Below are positions 13,901 to 17,684 of a stretch of 17,684 bases of DNA, piece after piece (the stretch's first letter is position 1; every line of letters begins with the position of its first letter). A program made the position numbers and the translations under genes. Origin of the DNA: Ga0077527 sp964606765 (lineage in GTDB: Bacteria; Pseudomonadota; Gammaproteobacteria; Burkholderiales; SG8-41); NCBI GenBank assembly GCA_964606765.1, contig CAZSIR010000048.1:1-17684 (forward strand), in the 5' to 3' direction. The notes below the pieces were generated by a model. The model worked only from the letters and a program-made list of their open reading frames with translations, was not told the DNA's origin and searched no databases.

Positions 13901-16541
13901 CATTTATGTGGTGGACGACAGCGCCGATGTGACGGTGGAATTGCCGGGCGAAGGCACGGACACGGTGCAGTCATCGGTGAGTTACACCATCGGCACTGAA
14001 ATCGAAAGACTGGTGCTGACCGGCGCCGCCGCGATAGACGGCGCCGGCAACGCGCTGGATAACCGGCTCACCGGCAATGCGGCGGCCAATGTGCTTTCCG
14101 GACTGGACGGCGACGACATCCTCGACGGCAAGGGCGGCGCCGATACGCTGATCGGCGGCGCCGGCAACGACAGCTATATTGTTGATGACAGCTATGATGC
14201 GGTGATCGAGCTGGCCGGTGAGGGCGTCGACAGCGTCACTACCGGCGTCTCGTACGCGTTGTCTGCCAACGTCGAGAACCTGACGCTGTCCGGCATCAAT
14301 GCTATCGATGGTACGGGTACTGATCGGGACAACCGCCTGACCGGCAATGCCGCGGCCAATGTGCTGACCGGACTGGCCGGCAACGACGTGCTCGACGGCA
14401 AGGGCGGCGCCGATACACTGATCGGCGGCGCGGGCGACGACACCTATATTGTCGACAGCATCGATGATGTGATCGTCGAAGTATTTGACGAAGGCATGGA
14501 TGCCGTGCAGACGGCGCTGACCTGGACGCTGGGCGCGCACCTGGAAAACCTGACTCTGACCGGTGCGGCTGCGGTGAATGCGACAGGCAATACGCTGGAC
14601 AACGTGCTGATCGGCAACAATGCTTCGAACGTGCTGACCGGATTCGACGGTAACGATACGCTGGACGGCAGGGGCGGCGCTGATGTCATGCTCGGCGGCG
14701 CCGGGGATGATCATTATTTTGTTGATCGGGCGACCGATGTGGTCGTCGAGTACGCCGGCGAGGGCAACGACACGGTCCACAGCAGGGTGACGTACACGCT
14801 TGGGGATCATGTGGAAAACCTGGCGCTGACCGGCACCGCCAATATCGCCGGCAGCGGCAACACGCTGGACAATGTGATCACCGGCAATGCCGGCAACAAT
14901 CTGCTTGACGGCGGCATCGGTGCGGATGTGCTGGCGGGCGGGTTGGGTAACGACAGCTATATTGTCGATGATGCCGGCGATGTGGTGATCGAAGCGGCGG
15001 GTGGCGGCGCCGATCTGGTGAAAGCGGGGATTGCGTACACGCTGACGGCGAACGTGGAGAACCTGACGCTGACCGGAACCGCGGCGGTGGCCGGCACCGG
15101 AAATGCGCTGGACAATATTCTGACGGGCAACAACGCGGCGAATTTGCTGACCGGTCTCGAGGGCAACGATACGCTCGATGGCAAGGCCGGCGCGGACACC
15201 CTGATCGGCGGAGCCGGAGATGATGTCTATATCGTTGACAGTGCCGGCGATCTGGTTCTTGAGCTGTCTGGCGAGGGCGTGGATACCGTACGCTCTTCGC
15301 TGAATTACGTCCTTGGTGACCATCTCGAGAATCTGGTGCTGACGGGCGCCGCCAATCGCAGCGGCACCGGTAATTCGCTGGATAACATGCTGGTTGGGAA
15401 CAAGGGCGCCAATGCCATCAATGGTCTTGGCGGTAATGACGTCCTCGTTGGCGGGCTGGGCAATGACATCTACCGCTTCGATCCGCATTTCGGTCACGAC
15501 GTCATCATTGAGGATGATGCCACGCCGGGAAATCTTGACCGCATCGTGTTTGGCGCAGGCGTTGCGGCATCGGATATTTCCCTTGGCCGGCTGAATGACG
15601 ATCTGGTTCTGCATACTGCGGACCGGCAGCACAGTATCCAGGTGCTGAACTGGTTTGCAGCTGATGCCTCCAAAGTGGAACGCATCGAGTTTGCGAACGG
15701 CACCAGCTGGGATCTGGCGGCGATTGAATCGACGGCCTTGCAGGTTGTCGACATGCCCGGATTGCTGCGTGGCAACGATCAGATATCGGTGCTGCTCGGG
15801 CAAGTCGGCAATACGGTGCTGGAAGGTGCCGATGGCGACGATGTGCTCATTGATACCGATGGCAACAACCTGTTCATCGGCGGCGAAGGCAACGATGCCA
15901 TTATTGGCGGTGCAGGCAACGATCTGTTCATCGGTGGCGCCGGTAACGATGTTTTGACGACGGGCGCAGGCAATAATTTGATTGCCTATAACGCCGGCGG
16001 CGGCATCGATACCATCTACGCGGATGCCGGCGCGGAAAACACCTTGTCGCTGGGTGGCGGCCTTCAGTACTCAGACCTGTCCTTGTCGCGGAATGACAAT
16101 GACCTGGTGCTGAATGCCGGGACCGACGACAAAATCGTATTCAAGGACTGGTACTACGGGCATGGCAATCTGCTCAATCTGCAGCTGATCCTTGATGCGA
16201 CCGAGGCATTTGACCAAAGCTCTACCGACCCCCTGCTTAACCAGCGTGTGCAGAATTTCAATTTTCTCGGCCTCGTCGGCGCCTTTGATGCGGCCCAGAG
16301 TGCCAACCCGGGGCTTTCCAGCTGGGCCCTGAGCGACGCTTTGATGCAGTTCCATCTGTCAGGTTCGGATGCCGCTGCTGTGGGAGGCGATCTGGCTTAT
16401 TGGTATGCACGTAACGACGGTTTGAATGGCGTGAGCCTGGCGGCCGCGCAGGGCGTTATGGGGGGGGCCGGGTTTGGCGCGGATGCGCAGTCCCTGCACC
16501 CGTTTTCCGGGTTGCAGGAAGGTCTGGTCCGTCTGAGCTGA
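4995..16541 (+). CDS. Giant RTX protein with N-terminal lipase-like domain, CADG repeats and C-terminal type I secretion tail
   Basis: The product has 3848 residues, close to 400 kDa by estimate. Residues 1-310 are a class-3-lipase-like domain: AELALAAYAAL helix, GHSLGG with Ser198, VTVFNAPGF, and likely Asp259 (SDEALVG) and His304 (LNHSIVTL). The linker with WRYALKELDPFVVV follows at about 430-500. RTX blocks lie at about 553-595 and 816-1132, with further short blocks to about 2280. Between them are strand-rich segments of the DGxDTIxD / IxFGxGIxxDDL type and two long non-RTX inserts (about 1536-1740 and 1836-2090). Residues 2364-2672 are three cadherin-like (He_PIG/CADG) repeats, and 2673-3493 hold nine units of about 90 residues. 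A last RTX block (about 3611-3665) precedes a 98-residue tail (3751-3848, FNFLGLVGAFDA to LQEGLVRLS), likely the secretion signal. The protein is expected to leave through a type I channel unfolded, fold on calcium outside, and act as a lipase/phospholipase on membranes or lipids. It has no LapA-like N-terminal retention module, so a released toxin or enzyme is more likely than an adhesin. Confidence 0.92.
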   Translation: MSNATSLFNNAELALAAYAALQNGTTADQDQIRALAQVSGAPMSLTEAVEFARRYPTVVTSFDDSSTGLQVTVFKDTLGDLPGNLSLALRGSTFPEDFATGVDIVGAGAGYNQIVALANWWRRISTAPGQMVSQFSLVELSQQSIPESAVVLRPGTTEGTSYVLVVTPQVLAFTEEQGNISAKLAADPDQRVEVTGHSLGGHLALAFSSLFDSRTGQVTVFNAPGFASSTVNQNFFDKLGGSIPTGSTSAGLINNVVSDEALVGDPPFNFVAGMHSRPGKEINISIEKQTNSDEPNPFLPALNHSIVTLTDSLAVYKLLADLVPVSSSGESVFTTADYKLVLNQAVQGTAAGYERIVDALNKLFRPADAVPALPAGNTQRDELYKSIQALTAVDSAYTAKKGQLAIEAVTGFAGALVTNAQTNDPRGLAWRYALKELDPFVVVDASNTIYARFQPGGANAGELDIYDPAARTGTLTTQWLQDRAALLQRRLDIAARDENNDSSKPPVLSNPDKTWAADNFYFEDRATGYVINQGANGGQREHDPYIIFGSDRVDAISGSSRDDRLYAGGSTDYLIGKGGDDYLDGGTGLDIYEYSAVRATGLFTTGPDGHDSILDVDGKGILRFEYKDAEGRLQTTVLAGVAIKETDGKWKTPDGRFLLEQAGADLKVTFGAGVDGSVTIRAFDFTKAAGGGHFGIRLSEALMEAEPAGDIFGDRQYQAFTGQLPQLKGPNGEPLYFGEPNFIGPNRFRVDELPAIDGNYPEDWRNPQLASAYTLHHSETIGSVTTDYYALPATLDFTYNQVDELGNLRVTDAINPNHEDLLFDGEGNERIVAGGGNDAIAAYRGGDDVIQAGAGRDVVLAGDGNDIVEGAADGTALLGAAGLVAGGDMIAGEAGDDELYGNTKVALSEAIRNGETDSATGVIGDFLSGGAGSDWAVGDRGNDVLLGGDGADILIGGAGDDSLRGDDNRYTVSPGWSVTRQVGGSEVSGLSYRLLFTGTITVADGPGGNDVLYGGSGNDWAFGGRGDDFIDGGSGNDVLFGDEGADVVIGGTGNDVLVGDGQQVALQDQGGDFLDGGDGEDTLEGNGGDDVLIGGIGNDILRGGEGNDILIGGPGQDVIIGGAGRDTYVYNRGDGTDIIIDSVAGGNDPEASILVLGEGIRPDDLKFRFGSLLIDLGPSDPGDPFAGNDEIHFQGFNKDYPDLTATVGEIRFADGTVLNYADILARGFDVDGTALDDAGSGALIGSSVADRIRGFAGSDELEGRDGDDVLIGDGGEDRLDGGNGNDRLDGGGSNDILAGGMGSDDYLFIRGDGIDTLIEGSLVVPGLSDPDSTDRIVFGAGITRDDVSLLRTGAGDLIVRYGDGDEILVEGQYRLAGAEIERIVFTDGATIEKSELDALEIGVLEGTADADELYGSGGNDTLRGHEGDDVLDGGPIPERRVAGARLITGDDVLEGGTGSDRYVLYWGMGSDRIIDAPDGQINTLELRGGATLESVKTVRDGEDLLVRFRGSNDSARVEGFFSAGAAGAWRIASAEDGSLSLLDVYDGQSAAASAHVLEAMADYKQQLLGEWRARGQSDFDLPTHVYVRATWSQTVSEWTQAIAGPQGPVITQQTFVNDPVIYNAISGYGVRQGGRILPLLLQGNVVEQIRVSPLVESSESDAPLITAQAVAGGEVNVTSYSFYAGFSGPFDNSRTYSNSRGFLVNTITESSYEGWVLLNLRLDDQGTFRFNLLQVTEQPVIEEITAGDSDNTIVGMLDSSGDRLALINAGAGEDHITAGAHDFAFGGEGDDNITGGAYAYGGDGDDRLVDGRFLAGGAGDDFLGGGEGETTFHFRIEEAGQDRVQDRNGISLQEFLLRAGFSDSLSNLAYGGKYRLGGDSSFQFQGTLEQRFGGRDSDAYQGLFSGLTYAELDLGNGETRRYAALPAAPGFPRGVADGFFRGPYRSDGYFTWVYNSVEDIMRDFAALGLQFNPADVSLIPIADDFSGFTADNYRALEPFFANGILEKDVVELSGFRDGVDEWTVGFVTPDEYGEQNRVLRLVWGEDKVIDVELPSATDLIGHGVEEIRFGNNGVYVGDLIELAQETGFVGTPFDDYLRGTDGDDRILGLAGWDFIEGGTGNDVLGGGAGIDEFLFDLGAGSDTILDPDADDLILFGNMIEPDQIRLGLGSLRLAYGTAGDKIHFEGFDPDNVYGATLFAALQFWGIGPGEELSDGSFETVWTLRDELTFADVLSRGFDVTGSAGNDMLRGTNIHDRFYGDAGNDMLTGGAGGDTYFFNAGDGVDTVIDATEAGAINRVVLRDYLAADITGFRDGQHVVLQAGGSGDAVRILWNDATGAGVDVVEFADGATWDRAFLDQLGGAGNSAPVVAAPIGGITADEDSALNFVIPVNTFQDADAGDVLSYAATLANGAALPGWLTFDAETRTFSGLPANGDVGTIQIKVTATDGSDASVSDTFNLAVLNVNDAPLLAAALADQNAVEDQAFSFAVPAGTFADEDAGDLLTYSATLSNGTALPEWLSFDAATNIFSGVPANADVGMLTIRLTATDSDGASVSDTFTVSVGNVNDAPVLGNPLMDQAVTAGMPFSYIVPVNTFTDEDMGDSVTLSARLAGGAALPDWLAFDAATGTFSGTFSGTPSASSVGVLDVEVVATDAAGASAGDQFVLTVNPAAGLVLTGTAGADTLIGGYGNDLIDGLAGADQLYGGDGDDSYIVDHVNDLVFENPDEGHDTVFSSVNHTLSAHVEDLILTGAANRNATGNALANTLIGNSGANRLDGGAGADVLAGGLGNDTYIVDDVLDQVFEAPSAGTDTVQSSVSYALGANVEHLTLTGEAAINGTGNELANTLTGNAAANTLTGGAGNDRLIGGGGGDTLIGGAGNDTYVIDLIDDLLIEAAGEGTDAVESHLDFTLAEHFENLVLTGNAISGTGNAAANRLTGNALANVLMGLDGNDVLDGKGGADTLIGGAGNDIYVVDDSADVTVELPGEGTDTVQSSVSYTIGTEIERLVLTGAAAIDGAGNALDNRLTGNAAANVLSGLDGDDILDGKGGADTLIGGAGNDSYIVDDSYDAVIELAGEGVDSVTTGVSYALSANVENLTLSGINAIDGTGTDRDNRLTGNAAANVLTGLAGNDVLDGKGGADTLIGGAGDDTYIVDSIDDVIVEVFDEGMDAVQTALTWTLGAHLENLTLTGAAAVNATGNTLDNVLIGNNASNVLTGFDGNDTLDGRGGADVMLGGAGDDHYFVDRATDVVVEYAGEGNDTVHSRVTYTLGDHVENLALTGTANIAGSGNTLDNVITGNAGNNLLDGGIGADVLAGGLGNDSYIVDDAGDVVIEAAGGGADLVKAGIAYTLTANVENLTLTGTAAVAGTGNALDNILTGNNAANLLTGLEGNDTLDGKAGADTLIGGAGDDVYIVDSAGDLVLELSGEGVDTVRSSLNYVLGDHLENLVLTGAANRSGTGNSLDNMLVGNKGANAINGLGGNDVLVGGLGNDIYRFDPHFGHDVIIEDDATPGNLDRIVFGAGVAASDISLGRLNDDLVLHTADRQHSIQVLNWFAADASKVERIEFANGTSWDLAAIESTALQVVDMPGLLRGNDQISVLLGQVGNTVLEGADGDDVLIDTDGNNLFIGGEGNDAIIGGAGNDLFIGGAGNDVLTTGAGNNLIAYNAGGGIDTIYADAGAENTLSLGGGLQYSDLSLSRNDNDLVLNAGTDDKIVFKDWYYGHGNLLNLQLILDATEAFDQSSTDPLLNQRVQNFNFLGLVGAFDAAQSANPGLSSWALSDALMQFHLSGSDAAAVGGDLAYWYARNDGLNGVSLAAAQGVMGGAGFGADAQSLHPFSGLQEGLVRLS
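6652..6780 (+). repeat. First RTX block of the giant protein
   Basis: Nonapeptide units VDAISGSSRDDRLYAGG, DYLIGKGGDDYLDGGTGLDIYEY are followed by GPDGHDSILDVDGKGIL. The order and spacing are the same as at 2934-3075 in the truncated paralogue. Confidence 0.8.
7441..8390 (+). repeat. Main N-terminal RTX region of the giant protein
   Basis: Many GGxGxDxLx units are present, including IVAGGGNDAIAAYRGGDD, FLSGGAGSDW, FIDGGSGNDVLFGDEG and ILRGGEGNDILIGGPG. Its first three quarters (to 8165) align with the RTX region of the truncated paralogue; the rest has no counterpart there. It ends with DTYVYNRGDGTDIIID, the usual strand after a calcium roll. Confidence 0.85.
8680..11840 (+). repeat. Scattered short RTX blocks with non-RTX inserts
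   Basis: Short RTX runs occur at about 8740-8930 (ELEGRDGDDVLIGDGG, RLDGGNGNDRLDGGG), 9210-9290, 9330-9370, 10290-10480 (FAFGGEGDDNITGG), 11270-11400 (FIEGGTGNDVLGGGAG) and 11720-11820. Each is followed by a strand-rich stretch such as RIVFGAGITRDDVSLLR. Two long stretches lack RTX repeats (about 9600-10215 and 10500-11270) and are treated separately as possible inserted domains. Confidence 0.7.
12084..13010 (+). repeat. Three cadherin-like (He_PIG/CADG) repeats
   Basis: Three units of about 100 residues share the pattern DEDxGDxLxYxAxLxNGxALPxWLxFDAxTxxFSGxPA, then a VTATDxxGASVSDTFxxxV strand and an NVNDAP boundary. This matches the dystroglycan-type cadherin-like/putative Ig fold seen in many secreted RTX and surface proteins, where it acts as a spacer or carbohydrate- or calcium-binding module. 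The third unit has a four-residue insertion (TFSGTFSGTP). Confidence 0.85.
12879..12902 (+). repeat. 12-bp tandem duplication inside the third CADG unit
   Basis: TTCAGCGGCACT (12879-12890) is followed directly by TTCAGCGGCACG (12891-12902), 11 of 12 bases alike. It adds four residues, in frame, relative to the first two CADG units, so it looks like a small, recent slippage event. Confidence 0.75.
13011..15475 (+). repeat. Nine tandem units of a ~90-residue RTX-associated repeat
   Basis: Each unit reads roughly YIVDxxxDxVxExxGEGxDTVxSSVxYxL, VENLTLTGxAAxxGTGNxLDN, LTGNxAANxLxG and LDGKGGADTLIGGAGND. The Y-[IV]-VD starts fall near 13124, 13364, 13634, 13904, 14171, 14441, 14711, 14957 and 15227. 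The period is therefore about 270 bp, with two shorter units of about 240-246 bp. The central units are the most alike, with LDGKGGADTLIGGAG recurring almost unchanged, which suggests expansion by unequal recombination. The block alternates calcium-binding nonapeptides with beta-strand linkers and probably forms a long rod. Confidence 0.88.
15826..15990 (+). repeat. C-terminal RTX block
   Basis: VLEGADGDDVLIDTDGNN, FIGGEGNDAIIGGAGND and FIGGAGNDVLTTGAGNN form the last calcium-binding run, followed by GGGIDTIYADAG. It sits about 85 residues before the 98-residue tail, the usual place for the RTX domain that drives folding after export. Confidence 0.8.
16460..16467 (+). other. G8 homopolymer in the 3' end of the giant RTX gene
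   Basis: Eight consecutive G residues lie in codons ATG GGG GGG GCC, about 75 bp before the stop and inside the region encoding the presumed secretion tail. Insertion of one G, or a -1 ribosomal shift, would move reading into a frame open through to the adaptor ATG at 16547. Confidence 0.7.
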
Positions 16542-16546
16542 GCCGG

Positions 16547-17684
16547 ATGGCAAAATTCGGCAGGGAAGTGACGCCGCAGGATTTTCTTGCGCCGCTGCTG
16601 CGCATCCAGCAGGCGCCGCCGTCGCCCTTTGCGGGGTGGATGCTGAAAATCCTGATCCTGTTTTTTTTCTGCATGCTGATTTGGGCTGCATGCAGCAGGC
16701 TGGACATTGTGGCGGTCGCTGCGGGCAAGCTGGTGCCGCAGTCCTACCTGCGCATCGTGCAGCCGATGGAGCAGGGTATTGTCAGGGAAATCCTGGTGCG
16801 TGAGGGCGAGCAGGTCCGTGAGGGGCAGGTTTTGATGCGCATGGATCCCAGTCTGATGGAGGCGGATCGCAGGGTGGTTGAAAACGCGCTCAAACTCAAG
16901 CAGCTGCAGTTGCGCCGCATTGATGCCGAGATGGCCAACACCCCGATTTCAAGGGTTCCCGGCGATGACAGCGGGCTGCTTGCCCAGGTCGACGCGCAAT
17001 ATCGCGCCCGCCGGCAGGCACACCAGGATGCGCTGGGGTCAGAGCAGGCTGCTTTGCTCAAGGCGCAACGCGATCTGCAGGCTGCATTGGAGGTCGAGTC
17101 CAAACTGAAGCAGACAGTGCCCATGCACAAGGCGACGGCGGATGGCTGGGCTGATCTGGCGCGCGACGGTTTTGCCGGGAAGCTTCTGGCGCAGGAGCGG
17201 ATGCGGATTTACGTCGAAAGCGCGCAGGATCTTAAGGCGCAGACTGAGAACGTCGCCGGCCTGCGCGCGGCAATAGCCCAGGCTGAAAAGCGTCTGGCCC
17301 AGATTACGTCCAATTACCGACAGCAATTGCAGAATGAGCGGGTGGAAACAGCCGCCGAGGCTGGACGGCTGGAGGAGGAACTGGGCAAGCATGAGCATCG
17401 AAAAGGGCTGATGGAACTGCGCGCGCCGCAGGCAGGTTTTGTCAAGGATCTTGCGACTCATACCGCAGGTACGGTCGCTGCGCCGGGAACGATACTGATG
17501 ACCCTGGTGCCGATCGGCGAGCCGCTGGTTGCAGAGGTTTGGGTGACTAATGACGATGTCGGATTCATCCGCAAAGGACAGCCGGTCCGACTCAAGCTCT
17601 CGACATTCCAGTTCCAGAAATACGGCATGGTCGAGGGCAATGTGCGCCAAGTCAGTGCGGATGCCAGCGAAAACCAGAGCAGCG
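16547..17684 (+). CDS. HlyD-family type I secretion periplasmic adaptor (membrane fusion protein), 3'-truncated by the window edge
   Basis: 379 codons are present with no stop before the right edge; full-length relatives have about 430-470 residues. A short cytoplasmic N-terminus is followed by one membrane helix (about 31-49, MLKILILFFFCMLIW). Next comes the first half of a lipoyl-like domain (GIVREILVREGEQVREGQ, 77-94, then VLMRMDP), a long coiled-coil region (about 103-290) and the second lipoyl half (LRAPQAGFVKDLATHTAG, 291-308). A beta-barrel region follows (VAEVWVTNDDVGFIRKGQPV). This is the standard HlyD/PrtE order. It would link an inner-membrane ABC exporter to a TolC-like outer-membrane channel. 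The start lies five bases after the RTX stop, with no strong ribosome binding site, so translation is probably coupled. Its position makes the giant RTX protein the obvious cargo. A T8 run (16661-16668) lies in the membrane-helix codons. Confidence 0.92.
   Translation, partial: MAKFGREVTPQDFLAPLLRIQQAPPSPFAGWMLKILILFFFCMLIWAACSRLDIVAVAAGKLVPQSYLRIVQPMEQGIVREILVREGEQVREGQVLMRMDPSLMEADRRVVENALKLKQLQLRRIDAEMANTPISRVPGDDSGLLAQVDAQYRARRQAHQDALGSEQAALLKAQRDLQAALEVESKLKQTVPMHKATADGWADLARDGFAGKLLAQERMRIYVESAQDLKAQTENVAGLRAAIAQAEKRLAQITSNYRQQLQNERVETAAEAGRLEEELGKHEHRKGLMELRAPQAGFVKDLATHTAGTVAAPGTILMTLVPIGEPLVAEVWVTNDDVGFIRKGQPVRLKLSTFQFQKYGMVEGNVRQVSADASENQSS

Noticed and set aside
13011..15475. CRISPR-like or tandem DNA repeat array
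   Set aside because: Repeats are in frame, 240-270 bp long, degenerate, and encode recognisable RTX-associated protein units.
13971..15803. 610-codon open frame on the - strand
   Set aside because: Antisense shadow of the 90-residue repeat array; its repeats (for example VIDNIAVV) are reverse reading of RTX codons.
4995..16541. LapA-type biofilm adhesin
   Set aside because: It has CADG and RTX repeats but starts with an enzyme domain and has no N-terminal retention module.

Overview
The window is a proteobacterial accessory locus, about 60% GC in the long genes and visibly more AT-rich in the upstream region and the two small genes. It is built around calcium-binding RTX proteins of the type I secretion class. 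The C-terminal tail of the giant RTX protein and the HlyD-type adaptor resemble what I recall from Betaproteobacteria (Rhodocyclales/Nitrosomonadales-like). That placement is tentative because no rRNA or housekeeping gene is present.

Layout, all on the + strand. Positions 1-476 hold no convincing gene, only a GC-rich hairpin and a short array of degenerate 16-bp repeats. Four genes follow, each overlapping the next by ATGA: a two-helix membrane protein (477-1193); an RTX protein with an N-terminal class-3-lipase-like domain that stops in mid-RTX array (1190-4528); a small lipoprotein (4525-4998); and a 3848-residue RTX protein with the same kind of N-terminal lipase domain (4995-16541). Five bases later an HlyD-family type I secretion adaptor starts (16547) and runs off the right edge. 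No ABC transporter or TolC-like gene is visible.

The main result is that the first four genes look like a tandem duplication of one two-gene cassette, [small periplasmic protein + lipase-RTX protein]. The two lipase proteins align along the whole of the shorter one. They are clearly diverged in the lipase domain and close in the linker and RTX regions. The two small proteins share a C-x2-D-x-G motif near the start of the soluble domain and a second cysteine near the C terminus, and both are predicted to place that domain in the periplasm. This is what a secreted lipase toxin with a cognate periplasmic protective (immunity) protein would look like. In this reading the first cassette is a displaced, C-terminally truncated copy whose RTX region still matches the complete gene. 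Immunity is inference; a folding or secretion accessory role is the main alternative.

The giant protein carries, in order: lipase domain, conserved linker, several RTX blocks separated by non-RTX inserts, three cadherin-like (He_PIG/CADG) repeats, nine units of a roughly 90-residue RTX-associated repeat, a last RTX block and a C-terminal tail likely to hold the type I secretion signal. The adaptor encoded just downstream is a good candidate for its exporter.
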